Origin: Granulosicoccus antarcticus IMCC3135
Lineage (GTDB): Bacteria; Pseudomonadota; Gammaproteobacteria; Granulosicoccales; Granulosicoccaceae
Assembly: GCF_002215215.1 (NCBI RefSeq)
Contig: NZ_CP018632.1
Location: 7,250,501 to 7,314,500, forward strand
Direction: 5' to 3'
Length of the DNA stretch: 64,000 bases
Shown one piece after another: positions 30,235-38,141 of this stretch; positions within the stretch are counted from its first letter, which is position 1; each line of letters starts with the position of its first letter. Below the pieces are notes generated by a model, which was not told where the DNA came from, did no database searches, and saw only the letters and a program-made list of their open reading frames with translations. The position numbers and the translations under genes were made by a program.

Positions 30235-30247
30235 AGACACCCATATA
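30235..30247 (+). repeat. Dispersed-motif copy in the acyl-CoA dehydrogenase leader
   Basis: AGACACCCATATA lies 4 nt upstream of the acyl-CoA dehydrogenase start codon, on the strand opposite to the gene, where a ribosome-binding site would normally sit. The last bases differ from the consensus AGACACCCATAAA. Confidence 0.7.
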
Positions 30248-30427
30248 GTTTAACTGCACTAAGTGTCGGCTGATTTCTACCCCAACTCAATGACGAATGC
30301 GGGCGAATCTACTGGCATTTTCGTTCACAGCTAGTGACACGATCTTTTACGAACATATAAATCAGTTGTTTAGCCTCACAACCAACTGTCAATGCAATGA
30401 CGATATCGCTTGCGTTAGTTGGGCAGG

Positions 30428-30467
30428 TTTATGGGTGTCTGCTGTTTTCGTCTCTGCTGTTTTCGTC
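30428..30467 (-). repeat. Exact dispersed 13-mer plus a 15-bp tandem duplication at the end of the AraC-type gene
   Basis: TTTATGGGTGTCT (30428-30440), the reverse complement of AGACACCCATAAA, supplies the stop codon of the regulator gene. It partly overlaps two tandem copies of TCTGCTGTTTTCGTC (30438-30452 and 30453-30467), which encode a repeated Asp-Glu-Asn-Ser-Arg tail. Confidence 0.85.
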
Positions 30468-31535
30468 GCTGGTGGCAAGTTGCGACAGGCTGTTCCGGTA
30501 CTCTGTCGGTGTCGCCCCGGTCCAACGCCTGAACGCCCTGAAGAACGCACTCACCTCATCAAATCCTAGCAGACCGGCGATTTCGTTATAAGTCAGATCA
30601 CTGGTCGCCAGGTATCGCACTGCCGCAACCCGTCGGCAATCATCCTTCAATCGCTGAAACGAGGTCCCTTCTTCCTGAAGCTGACGTCGTAATGTGCTGA
30701 CCGACATCCCCAGCTGTTCACTCACGTGATCGGCACCAGGAAGACGCCGCGAGTAATCATTACCAAACAATGCCAGCACACGATCACTCAATCGTCGATC
30801 ATCGTAGGACGGCACGATCAGTTGATAAGGAGCAGACTTCAGAAAGACGGACAGAGACTGCTCATTCTGCACATTGGGTAGCTGCAATATGTTTTTCTCA
30901 AACCGAATCAGCGACTGTTCGCAATCGAAATCAACCGGGCAGCGAAACAGGCGTGTCCACTTGGCACCATTGGCGGGCATGGGAAAGTCGAATTCCACGC
31001 ACCTCAACGGTATCGAACGTCCAGCAAACCAGCTGAGCAGGCTGTGCCACATGTACAGTGATGTACGTATACGCATCGGCCCTGCCGCATTCAGAATCTG
31101 CCGCAAACTGTGACCCGACTCATCGCACACGCCGGCAAAGCCGATACTGGTGCTGGAGCGATCATCAATAATATGCGGCTTGACCTTGAGACCATTGCAC
31201 ACATCCATGAACTCACCGGCCCGTGTCACGATAGCGCCCAGCGTTGGTTGATGAATAACGCACAGGCACATCATGCGAAAGGTGCCTCTTGCCACAGGAC
31301 CGCCACTGACCATGCCCAGAGACTCATCGCGTAGCAGCAACATCCCACGCTGATAAAGACGTCCGAACAGGGCGGCGGACAGATCAACCCCGGATTGCAA
31401 CTCCTCCAGAGTCACCCCTTCAGCTTCGGCAAACTCACGTGGATCATGCCCCTGATCGACGATGGCACGAAGCAGTGCCCGTACATTCGATTCGGATATC
31501 AAACCATTGGCAGAAGATGAAGGTGCTGCTGACAC
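30429..31535 (-). CDS. AraC family transcriptional regulator with arabinose-binding-like N-terminal domain
   Basis: This protein of about 368 residues has an N-terminal ligand domain of the OruR/ArgR-like AraC group (QRGMLLLRDESLGMVSGGPVARGTFRMMC) and a C-terminal double helix-turn-helix: HVSEQLGMSVSTLRRQLQEEGTSFQRLKDDCRRVAAVRYL and LTYNEIAGLLGFDEVSAFFRAFRRWTGATPTEYR. No ATG precedes the conserved region; GTG 31535 or TTG 31607 are possible and I prefer GTG. It lies 198 nt upstream of the acyl-CoA dehydrogenase gene on the same strand and may regulate it. The C-terminus SDENSRDENSRHP is a repeat-derived tail that ends in the dispersed motif. Confidence 0.85.
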   Translation of the reverse strand: MSAAPSSSANGLISESNVRALLRAIVDQGHDPREFAEAEGVTLEELQSGVDLSAALFGRLYQRGMLLLRDESLGMVSGGPVARGTFRMMCLCVIHQPTLGAIVTRAGEFMDVCNGLKVKPHIIDDRSSTSIGFAGVCDESGHSLRQILNAAGPMRIRTSLYMWHSLLSWFAGRSIPLRCVEFDFPMPANGAKWTRLFRCPVDFDCEQSLIRFEKNILQLPNVQNEQSLSVFLKSAPYQLIVPSYDDRRLSDRVLALFGNDYSRRLPGADHVSEQLGMSVSTLRRQLQEEGTSFQRLKDDCRRVAAVRYLATSDLTYNEIAGLLGFDEVSAFFRAFRRWTGATPTEYRNSLSQLATSDENSRDENSRHP

Positions 31536-31799
31536 GAGCTCGATATTTCTCTGTGAAGCTGAACGATATTCACAGCATAACGCGTCCGAAGGGTACGGCA
31601 ACTGCAATCATCAGCTGAGCATGAACCCCTGTCCTTGCGCAACAGAAGCGCCTGTCAGGCACCAGGATCAGCCACTCTCATTCAATGACTATGCCTTGCT
31701 CGCAAATGAAGGGCCGATAGGCCCTCACCGGCCCGGCCTACTGCTTTGAGAGACGGCATCAAAAGCCAAGCCATCTCTCAATGAGTCAACGATACTAAT
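31536..31799. other. Intergenic region between gltA and the AraC-type gene
   Basis: No supported gene lies here. A small hairpin GGGCC-GATA-GGCCC (31711-31724) and a weaker one, TTGAGAGA/TCTCTCAA (31746-31781), lie just after the gltA stop and probably mark its transcript end. Confidence 0.4.
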
Positions 31800-33146
31800 T
31801 CAAAGATCAAAGCCCGGGCGCTGGCCCTTTGGGATAATGTCTTCAGCCGAATCCGAGATCCAACCGCGCTGATCTCTGGGCACATAGTCATGCTCCGTAG
31901 GCCCTGTATAGATCTGACGTGGCCGACCGATTCGCGCGCCCTGGAGATTCTGTTCACGCCAATGAGCAATCCAGCCTGGCATGCGTCCCATGGCAAATAT
32001 CACGGTAAACATATTGGTCGGAATTCCCAACGCACGTAAAATGATGCCGCTGTAGAAATCCACATTCGGGTAGAGTTTGCGTTCCACAAAGTACGAATCA
32101 TTCAGTGCAATCTCTTCAAGACGCCGACCAATTTCAAGAAGTGGATCGTTGATGTTCAGATGCTTAAGCAGCTTCTCTGCAACCTCCTGCAGCATCTTCG
32201 CCCGTGGATCAAAATTCTTGTAGACGCGATGTCCAAAACCCATCAGGCGGACTCCACTGTTCTTGTCCTTGGCCAGACGCATGTACTCCTCAACCGACAA
32301 ATCACCCTGGTGTATTTGCTCGAGCATGTCCAGAACGGCGACGTTCGCACCACCGTGCAATGGCCCCCACAGAGCACAAACTCCAGCGGCACATGAGGCA
32401 AAAAGGTTCGCACCACTGCTACCCACCATCCGTACAGTGGAAGTGCTGCAGTTCTGCTCATGGTCGGCGTGCAGGATAAGCACCAGATTGAATGCCAGAC
32501 GAACGATTTCATCTGTCTCATGGGGCGCGTGAGGCTCTGAAAACATCATGTGCATGAAGTTTTCTACGTAGAGCAACTTCGGATTGGGATAGTTGTAAGT
32601 CCGGCCAATCGAACTTCGGTGAGCAAAAGCGGCAATCGTTCTGATCTTGCTGATCAGCCTGGCAGCGGCGGCGATGAATTGATCATCACTGTCTGCCCCG
32701 TTCATGTCAGGATGAAAACAAGACAAGGCATTGATCATGGCCGACAGGATCGCCATCGGCGGTGCCTGGGTCGGAAAGCCCTGAAAGTGATGCTTCATCG
32801 ACTCGTTCAGCATGGCATGCCGCGTCAAACGCTCGCTGAAATCGCCGTATTCAGCGGCCGTAGGCAAATTGCCAAAGATCAGTAGCCAGCAAACCTCAAT
32901 AAAGTTCGGTCGATTTGCGAACTGCTCAATGGGAATTCCACGGTAGCGCAAAATGCCTGCATCACCATCGATATAGGTAATAGCGCTTTCGCAACTACCT
33001 GTATTGCCGTAACCCTGGTCGAGTGTAATGTAGCCGGTAGTGTCGCGCAGCTTGCTGATATCCAGCCCCTTCTCTGCCTCACTACCCTCAACAACAGGTA
33101 ATTCAATTGACTTACCATCAAGAACTATAGATACGCTTTCACTCAT
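31800..33146 (-). CDS. gltA: Citrate synthase (type II)
   Basis: Citrate synthase condenses oxaloacetate with acetyl-CoA at the start of the TCA cycle. The 448-residue protein has the type II N-terminal domain (DTTGYITLDQGYGNTGSCESAITYIDGDAGILRYRGIPIEQ), LILHADHEQNCSTSTVRMVGSSGANLFA with the catalytic His, LWGPLHGGANVAVLDML, MGFGHRVYKNFDPRAKM and the catalytic-Asp region NVDFYSGIILRALGIPTNMF. The length fits the NADH-sensitive hexameric form. It is a single gene, with the accessory island beginning upstream of it. Confidence 0.97.
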   Translation of the reverse strand: MSESVSIVLDGKSIELPVVEGSEAEKGLDISKLRDTTGYITLDQGYGNTGSCESAITYIDGDAGILRYRGIPIEQFANRPNFIEVCWLLIFGNLPTAAEYGDFSERLTRHAMLNESMKHHFQGFPTQAPPMAILSAMINALSCFHPDMNGADSDDQFIAAAARLISKIRTIAAFAHRSSIGRTYNYPNPKLLYVENFMHMMFSEPHAPHETDEIVRLAFNLVLILHADHEQNCSTSTVRMVGSSGANLFASCAAGVCALWGPLHGGANVAVLDMLEQIHQGDLSVEEYMRLAKDKNSGVRLMGFGHRVYKNFDPRAKMLQEVAEKLLKHLNINDPLLEIGRRLEEIALNDSYFVERKLYPNVDFYSGIILRALGIPTNMFTVIFAMGRMPGWIAHWREQNLQGARIGRPRQIYTGPTEHDYVPRDQRGWISDSAEDIIPKGQRPGFDL

Positions 33147-33567
33147 AGCAGAACCAGCACTTTGTAAGGGATCAATTACTTAGAATAGTCGACGGGAAGT
33201 AGAATCACTAGTCTCGGACTACTGTTTGTCCATGCAGACCACGATCAGAAATTCAGCCGTACGGGTGCCATTTCTTGCATCAATGATGCCGAGCGTTTCA
33301 GGCTTGTTGATGGAAGCCAGAGCAACTCCAGAAATTCGCTATAGTTTGCGACTATTGCGAACACACATGCTCGCGATTCTTGCGTCGTTCTCTTCGTTCG
33401 TTGACTAACCGGTCGTCACTGCACTGAAACTTCCAACACCAGAAACTGTTTGTGCCTAAAAAGTTAGATTCGGATAATTACCATCTTATTCATTCCGTTC
33501 AGGCATGGAACGCCCTCTGCTCCGCAGCAGATAGCCGCGGGTCTGGATCGACATTAACGTAATCGAT
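33147..33567. other. gltA upstream region and left part of the accessory island
   Basis: This 421-bp region has no supported gene. A plus-strand open frame near 33231-33408 has no ribosome-binding site or recognisable similarity. The gltA promoter must lie in the first 200 bp. Base composition turns AT-rich to the right, suggesting that the island boundary is in this gap, but I found no copy of the tRNA-Thr 3' end here. Confidence 0.35.
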
Positions 33568-33672
33568 CTAAGAGACTACGAATCCTCGTTTTAAATGAGC
33601 AACCCTTATACGGACAGCAGGTCCATTAAACCCCAGATAGGTCACGACTGCGCGCAACTCATCTTTATTCAT
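33568..33672 (-). CDS. Possible 34-residue small protein downstream of the island membrane gene
   Basis: An ATG at 33672 opens a frame of 34 codons ending TAG at 33568, reading MNKDELRAVVTYLGFNGPA and then VRIRVAHLKRGFVVS. It starts 38 nt beyond the stop of the 537-residue membrane protein on the same strand. The ribosome-binding site is weak. The even mix of charged and hydrophobic residues looks protein-like, but it may equally be a remnant of a larger gene. Function unknown. Confidence 0.3.
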   Translation of the reverse strand: MNKDELRAVVTYLGFNGPAVRIRVAHLKRGFVVS

Positions 33673-33710
33673 TAGAAATCAAATAGACGACACATGAGTC
33701 CAAATTCGGA

Positions 33711-35324
33711 CTAGAACAGAACGTTGAATGTCGTTTTCAAACCCCAATAAATTGCTATGACTGATATAGCAGAGAAGATGCAAATTGCAATCCACTGCAA
33801 CCTTAGTCCGTCACTAATTTTTGGTTGATATAACGCAACAAATATTTTTTTCACAATAATTATGGCAACAGTTATACGGTATTGCCAATTATTTTTACTA
33901 GCCAATGAATAGGCGCTTTGAGCTATATAACTATGACAGAAATTGGAGCATTTTCCTGACAGGTTGTATTTACCCCAGTCAGGTGAAAAACCGGCCGGTA
34001 TGAAGCTCAAAAACAACATAAAAAGTACAATCGAAATGGCGGAACTTACCTGCCCACTTGCGTACTGCATAAGAGTATCAATACCTAAATTGCACAGGTA
34101 ACTAAGTCCAGGCCATGCCGCATCACAATATTGCGTTTTAAAGAATAAAAGTTGGTCGACAATATCACCATTAACTTTTACCCTGTTAACACGAAGGTTC
34201 TCAATTTGTTTCGCACCAAAGTAGCCATTACTAAAAATATTGATGTAGACCAGAATCGGTCCAACTACGCCCAACAGCCACAATACACAAACAGTGTACG
34301 TTCTCCAAAAACTGGATTTGGCACTTTTCTCACCTGCCGCAATTTGCTCGTTATTTATTAGCTCGAGCGAAGTTCCAACGTTTTTTAAGTAGTCCTTTTC
34401 CTGATCGGCTTTATTGTTAGAGCAAAAAGTACCTATCGAATTACTAACTATTGCTTCCTTGTCAAACCATCCTAGCGATTCGCAGGTCTGCACCAGTGAA
34501 GCACCATACGCAGCAATACCAGACGCCGTATGTCTAGTGGAACGCCCTGCTCTTTTCGCATCAACTAAACCACGCTTCAGATCTCTTATTAATATCTGAG
34601 CATTATCGATCCCTCGATTTTTTATTCTATGGACAGTCGTCAGGGTCTCATTTTCGTTCGAGTGATGCGCGTGCTTGTGTAGTAGAAATTTGAGATAATA
34701 AAATGCTTGGCTACACAATCTACGGCGCTCGTAATAATTAGTAGAGACTAATTCGCCATTAGCTTTGGTGTAATCCGCGCGCGACAGCATTATACCAGTT
34801 TGATGAATCTCAAAATTTATTTTGTGTACTACCGTACTAGAAATTGACTCTAGAGCTTCTTGAATTAATGATTTACTACGCTCGAATTCTTGATGCTGAG
34901 CACTATTTTGCTGAACACTGCATAGAGATGCGTAGTTTTGTTTTAACGCATGCAGATGCTCAAGAATCATTGATTCTTGGCTGCAGTTTTCTCTAGGAAG
35001 GAATTTCGGTCTTTTCGAAAGATTCGATTTATCGTTACTATTTTTTTCTAGTAAGTATACCGAGCCAAGAAGTGATGTGTATTCTGTTGAATGGGCGTCA
35101 ACTACAACGCGGTACAGGCCTCGATTCGGCTCAGATAGAAAGTCCGTGTCCTGCCAATCAACTATAGAACTGGCAAGCAATGATCTTTCTTGAAACACTC
35201 CATCATCATTTCGGATAGATATGTTTGTCAAATAAAAATCGTAAGCCCCTAGTCCAAACGCTGTTTTCGAAAAAAACAGATCCCCAGAGATGCATGGAAT
35301 CCAAGAGATGAACTCATTTCCCAC
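33711..35324 (-). CDS. Unrecognised island protein with soluble N-terminal part and C-terminal membrane helices
   Basis: This protein of about 537 residues is AT-rich compared with its surroundings, a sign of transfer. Roughly the first 340 residues are soluble and rich in Ser, Asn and His; a segment YYERRRLCSQAFYYLKFLL and HKHAHHSNENETLTTVHRI lies near residue 200. Four hydrophobic helices follow: TYTVCVLWLLGVVGPILVYI, SAISIVLFMLFLSFIPAGF, ITVAIIIVKKIFVALY and LQWIAICIFSAISVIAIYWG. The GTG at 35324 has GGAG at 6-nt spacing and is preferred to a TTG at 35339. It follows a small membrane protein gene by 99 nt. I cannot assign a family. Confidence 0.6.
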   Translation of the reverse strand: MGNEFISWIPCISGDLFFSKTAFGLGAYDFYLTNISIRNDDGVFQERSLLASSIVDWQDTDFLSEPNRGLYRVVVDAHSTEYTSLLGSVYLLEKNSNDKSNLSKRPKFLPRENCSQESMILEHLHALKQNYASLCSVQQNSAQHQEFERSKSLIQEALESISSTVVHKINFEIHQTGIMLSRADYTKANGELVSTNYYERRRLCSQAFYYLKFLLHKHAHHSNENETLTTVHRIKNRGIDNAQILIRDLKRGLVDAKRAGRSTRHTASGIAAYGASLVQTCESLGWFDKEAIVSNSIGTFCSNNKADQEKDYLKNVGTSLELINNEQIAAGEKSAKSSFWRTYTVCVLWLLGVVGPILVYINIFSNGYFGAKQIENLRVNRVKVNGDIVDQLLFFKTQYCDAAWPGLSYLCNLGIDTLMQYASGQVSSAISIVLFMLFLSFIPAGFSPDWGKYNLSGKCSNFCHSYIAQSAYSLASKNNWQYRITVAIIIVKKIFVALYQPKISDGLRLQWIAICIFSAISVIAIYWGLKTTFNVLF

Positions 35325-35423
35325 GAGCTGCTCCTGCAAGCTAAGAGCAACTCGATGTTGCCCATTTTCGTTCTGGGATACTAGACTAGACAGACATTAT
35401 GTCAACGCCTAAACGCATTGCAG

Positions 35424-35642
35424 TTACAGGCTACGCACAGATTCAGTGCTTATGCGTTTGTCAGAAATCACGCGACCAGACTGATCACCACCCATTCCGT
35501 GCACAATATTTATCCCAGAATCCTGCCTAAGAAGCTCGTTGGCTACCGAGTTCACTCGAATCAAATGTGCTAATTTACGCACCAGAACAAGCATGGCAAT
35601 TCCAAAAAAAAACAAAGTTAGTCCGCCCACAAGTTCAAGCAT
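35424..35642 (-). CDS. Small single-span membrane protein, first gene of the island pair
   Basis: This 72-residue protein has one N-terminal membrane helix (MLELVGGLTLFFFGIAMLVLV), then a basic stretch RKLAHLIRVNSVANELL and a polar tail. It has an excellent ribosome-binding site (AGGAGG 7 nt before the ATG) preceded by a 14-bp palindrome at 35660, so expression from its own promoter is likely. It is transcribed towards the 537-residue membrane protein and probably works with it. No family recognised. Confidence 0.65.
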   Translation of the reverse strand: MLELVGGLTLFFFGIAMLVLVRKLAHLIRVNSVANELLRQDSGINIVHGMGGDQSGRVISDKRISTESVRSL

Positions 35643-36141
35643 AATAATCCTCCTGATAGGCGAGAACTCTCGCGAAATAAATTAGTTTGATGAGGGGAAA
35701 GGGAATCATGCAGCTCCGACACTGCTAGTAAGTTTGTACCAAGCAAAGATTTCTGCTTGAGCATAGATCGGCCACAGTTCCTGATTCCTTAACAACTTAT
35801 ATGTCCAATTCTCCTACAAGTCAAGCATACTGAGGAGCCTGTAACACTATACACCATCGGTATGCCAACTATGTGACGAAGCACTCGTTACGCGATATAT
35901 GACGAAAACCTAAACTGCAAGGCTCGAGAGCGACAACCCTATGTGCTACACACAACAGGCTAACGTTTTCCGATTAAATGAATTATTTCGCATATTAACG
36001 CTATCGCTGCTTATGGGTGGATTCAGTTCAATTTGTACACTTTCGCGATTTAAACTTTGCCTGATACATCATTGTGCACCCACTCGTAGTAAGGCATTTT
36101 CGTCAATAAGCGTTTTGCGCCGCATCTTCCGAACTACGGAA
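35643..36141. other. AT-rich island gap without a supported gene
   Basis: This 499-bp region contains the upstream region of the small membrane protein gene. A plus-strand frame from 35941 (74 codons) has no ribosome-binding site and is not convincing. TTATGGGTGG at 36011 resembles the dispersed motif but diverges after nine bases. Confidence 0.4.
35660..35673. promoter_or_regulatory. 14-bp palindrome upstream of the small membrane protein gene
   Basis: GCGAGAACTCTCGC is a perfect 6-bp inverted repeat around AC. It lies a few bases upstream of the AGGAGG ribosome-binding site of the 72-residue gene. It could be an operator or a leader hairpin that controls the island membrane pair. Confidence 0.4.
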
Positions 36142-36418
36142 TCAAAACCATTCTTTTTCGCGTGAAATATCAAGTGCCCACTCGCCAAAAGGTGGCCGTT
36201 CGTGGCACTCATTATGGAACTGCACAGCGACACCCTTGCCAGTGATGCTCTCGATCAGTTTCAGCAGATCTGCCAGGTTCTTGGCCAGCCGATCGATGCT
36301 GTGCATATGAAGCGTATCTCGGCTGCACAGATGGGCCAGCAAAGCCTTCAAAAGCCTTCAACTGAGGTCTGTCGGTCGACTTACCCGACACCTTGTCCTC
36401 GAGAACACCCGATTGGAG
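36142..36418 (-). pseudogene. Serine recombinase (resolvase/invertase) relic with a 10-bp duplication frameshift
   Basis: Read on the minus strand, one frame gives GVLEDKVSGKSTDRPQLKA and another gives LLAHLCSRDTLHMHSIDRLA, then KNLADLLKLIESITGKGVAVQF. These are adjacent parts of a Tn3-resolvase/Hin-type catalytic domain. They are split by an exact tandem copy of AAAGCCTTCA (36341-36350 and 36351-36360); removing one copy restores the single frame. The catalytic Ser N-terminus and the DNA-binding C-terminus are both missing, so this is an inactive fragment. It supports a mobile-element origin for the island. Confidence 0.8.
36341..36360. repeat. Exact 10-bp tandem duplication that frameshifts the resolvase relic
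   Basis: AAAGCCTTCA is present twice in tandem. Deleting one copy joins the two halves of the recombinase frame. A second exact 10-bp duplication breaks the AlbA_2/HATPase gene at 37574-37593. Confidence 0.9.
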
Positions 36419-36430
36419 CCCCCCCCCCGA

Positions 36431-36676
36431 TTTGGTAGACACTTCATTTTGGAGCGATAATGCTCCCAAAGGTGAACAGTGTCAAAACAGAAATCCGGAA
36501 ATACCCGTCGTACCTTCAGCGATGAATACAAGGCTGAAGTGGTTGATCTTATCAAGAACGGTAACAAACCATTTAGCCTGGTCTGCAAGTGTGGTCATAC
36601 CCAAATACGACGGCCACAATTACGAGGAGTGCTTTATGGCGCGGGTGCAGGTTGCGCAACAACAACCGAATCCTGA
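36431..36676 (+). pseudogene. IS3-family transposase OrfA fragment
   Basis: A frame from GTG 36479 begins MSKQKSGNTRRTFSDEYKAE and continues VVDLIKNGNKPFSLVCK, which matches the N-terminus of IS3/IS911-type OrfA (helix-turn-helix transposase_8). The similarity stops near 36590 and the rest reads out of character. The preceding bases TGGTAGACAC near 36433 resemble an IS3 terminal repeat and abut a run of ten C at 36419-36428. OrfB is absent, so this is a truncated element. Confidence 0.55.
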
Positions 36677-36740
36677 GGTAGCACGACGGATGATGGAGCA
36701 GCTCAACAAACCCCTGCACACGAGCAACGCTACGCTATGA
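36636..36740 (+). CDS. Tiny ORF 1 of an overlapping trio (34 residues)
   Basis: ATG 36636 follows AGGAG (36624-36628) at 7-nt spacing and encodes MARVQVAQQQPNPEVARRMM plus EQLNKPLHTSNATL. Its TGA overlaps the ATG of the next ORF (ATGA at 36737). The good ribosome-binding site and overlap argue that it is, or was, translated. I do not recognise it; it may be a leftover of a phage or transposon operon. Confidence 0.4.
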   Translation: MARVQVAQQQPNPEVARRMMEQLNKPLHTSNATL

Positions 36741-36925
36741 GAAACCGATCAGCAGCGTTACTCAAGCGCCTACAGGGGGTCGAGCAGCAAAGGCGCGCCG
36801 TTGTGGCACAGCCCGTAGCACTGTGGCCACAGCTGGTTAACATTGCTGAGTGGAGCGCAGCTGCACAGACGCCACAGGAACGGCTAAAGGTGCTTGAACG
36901 GGAACGGCAGAAGAGCGCGTCATGA
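36737..36925 (+). CDS. Tiny ORF 2 of an overlapping trio (62 residues)
   Basis: This starts within the ATGA overlap with the previous ORF and encodes a helical, Gln/Arg/Ala-rich protein: MRNRSAALLKRLQGVEQQRR, then AVVAQPVALWPQLVNIAEWS, ending LKVLERERQKSAS. It ends in a further ATGA overlap at 36922. It is GC-richer than the island around it. Composition suggests a small accessory protein of a mobile element. Family not recognised. Confidence 0.45.
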   Translation: MRNRSAALLKRLQGVEQQRRAVVAQPVALWPQLVNIAEWSAAAQTPQERLKVLERERQKSAS

Positions 36926-36996
36926 GACGGCCGAATCACTCTGATTTCTGGTGGCTGTCTGGAACGGGAAACAGTGCTCAAACTTTCCACTCTTGA
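36922..36996 (+). CDS. Tiny ORF 3 of an overlapping trio (24 residues)
   Basis: This third coupled frame starts at the ATGA overlap and reads MRRPNHSDFWWLSG then TGNSAQTFHS before a stop. It is probably the truncated start of a longer gene, since the sequence to its right becomes AT-rich non-coding DNA. Confidence 0.25.
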   Translation: MRRPNHSDFWWLSGTGNSAQTFHS

Positions 36997-37573
36997 GACC
37001 TTTAAAGAGGTAAAAAACTAAGCACCCTCTTCCGAAGCGCAAAGAGAGCAGATAACGCGCGCTAGCTAAGAACTGGCTCACAAAAATCTAGCTTCCGAAT
37101 CGAGCTTATATAAATCGCATATAGAAAAACTAATAAACTATTGATTTTTATATAAAAAACAAAAAAAAGAAATTCTGATCAGACTAAGCATGATACAAAG
37201 CTATCGACACGCTAGCGCTACTTACCATACCAATACGGTACATACTTCGCATTTTTTTTGGCCTGATTTAGATCCGCAGGAACCACAAGCCCCTCCGCAC
37301 AGGCATCCCGAATGACCTCAGAGACTTTGCCATACTGCTTATCCGAAAGCTTGAATCGACTACGAAGTGTTGCGTTGCTCATAGCAGAGTTTTCTTCCAC
37401 TTTTAGACAAGCATGCCAATAGCAAGCACGTAGCCGTTCTTCTTTAGTCATCATAGGGAACGGGCGAGGTCCAAAGATAGTAACAACAGTACTCCCCTCT
37501 TTCGCTTGAACCAGAGGTGGTGGCAACCCTTCACTTTCTATCGCTTCAAATGCCCTATCAATACCACTACCTC

Positions 37574-37593
37574 TCAACTCACTTCAACTCACT
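37574..37593. repeat. Exact 10-bp tandem duplication that frameshifts the AlbA_2/HATPase gene
   Basis: TCAACTCACT is present twice in tandem (37574-37583 and 37584-37593). With one copy removed the minus-strand frame reads L-S-E-L-R-G-S-G-I-D, the expected continuous family sequence. Confidence 0.95.
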
Positions 37594-38095
37594 TAACCCA
37601 ACACTCAGAAAAAGCCGAGAGAGTTGCTGATTTCGTGATTTAGAAGGGGCATCAACGAATCTGTCAGTCTCGATAAGAGGAGAACCGCAATTCGTTATTA
37701 CTATTCGATCTGAAAACACCTCCACAATAGGACCAGCATCTGCACCAGAAAAATCCTGGTGCACGATCGCATTGCTGAGTATTTCACGAACTGAAATTTT
37801 CGGAATATTGAATTTTTCAACCCTCAATCCAGTAACTAGCTCTTCTTTATGAGGGATAAAAGTCATAATTTTTTGCAGAGCATTATCAAACGCCATTACG
37901 TAACCGAGGGCACCTTGCGCATCGTACTCAGCATCAACCTTACTCGTTCCAGTGTATTTGATGACTCGAATCCCCCTGCGCTCAAGTCCTATCAATTTGG
38001 CGAAATTCTTCACTGCAGAGACTGCAAGTAGGTTAGAGACATCATACCCACCACTTAGATTCTTAAATAACAGATCTTCACGACACAAGTCGTCG

Positions 38096-38103
38096 ATTGA
38101 AGT
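38096..38103. repeat. Left target-site duplication of the IS66 element
   Basis: ATTGAAGT directly abuts the left inverted repeat and is repeated at 40655-40662. Eight bases is the known duplication length for the IS66 family. Confidence 0.95.
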
Positions 38104-38141
38104 GTAAGCGATCCATCCAGCCCAGTCTTGTACTGTAACGA

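Noticed and set aside
33226-33408. Plus-strand 60-codon open frame upstream of gltA
   Set aside because: No ribosome-binding site, no recognisable similarity and unusual composition for a protein.
35941-36165. Plus-strand 74-codon open frame in the island gap
   Set aside because: No ribosome-binding site or family features; likely chance in AT-rich DNA.
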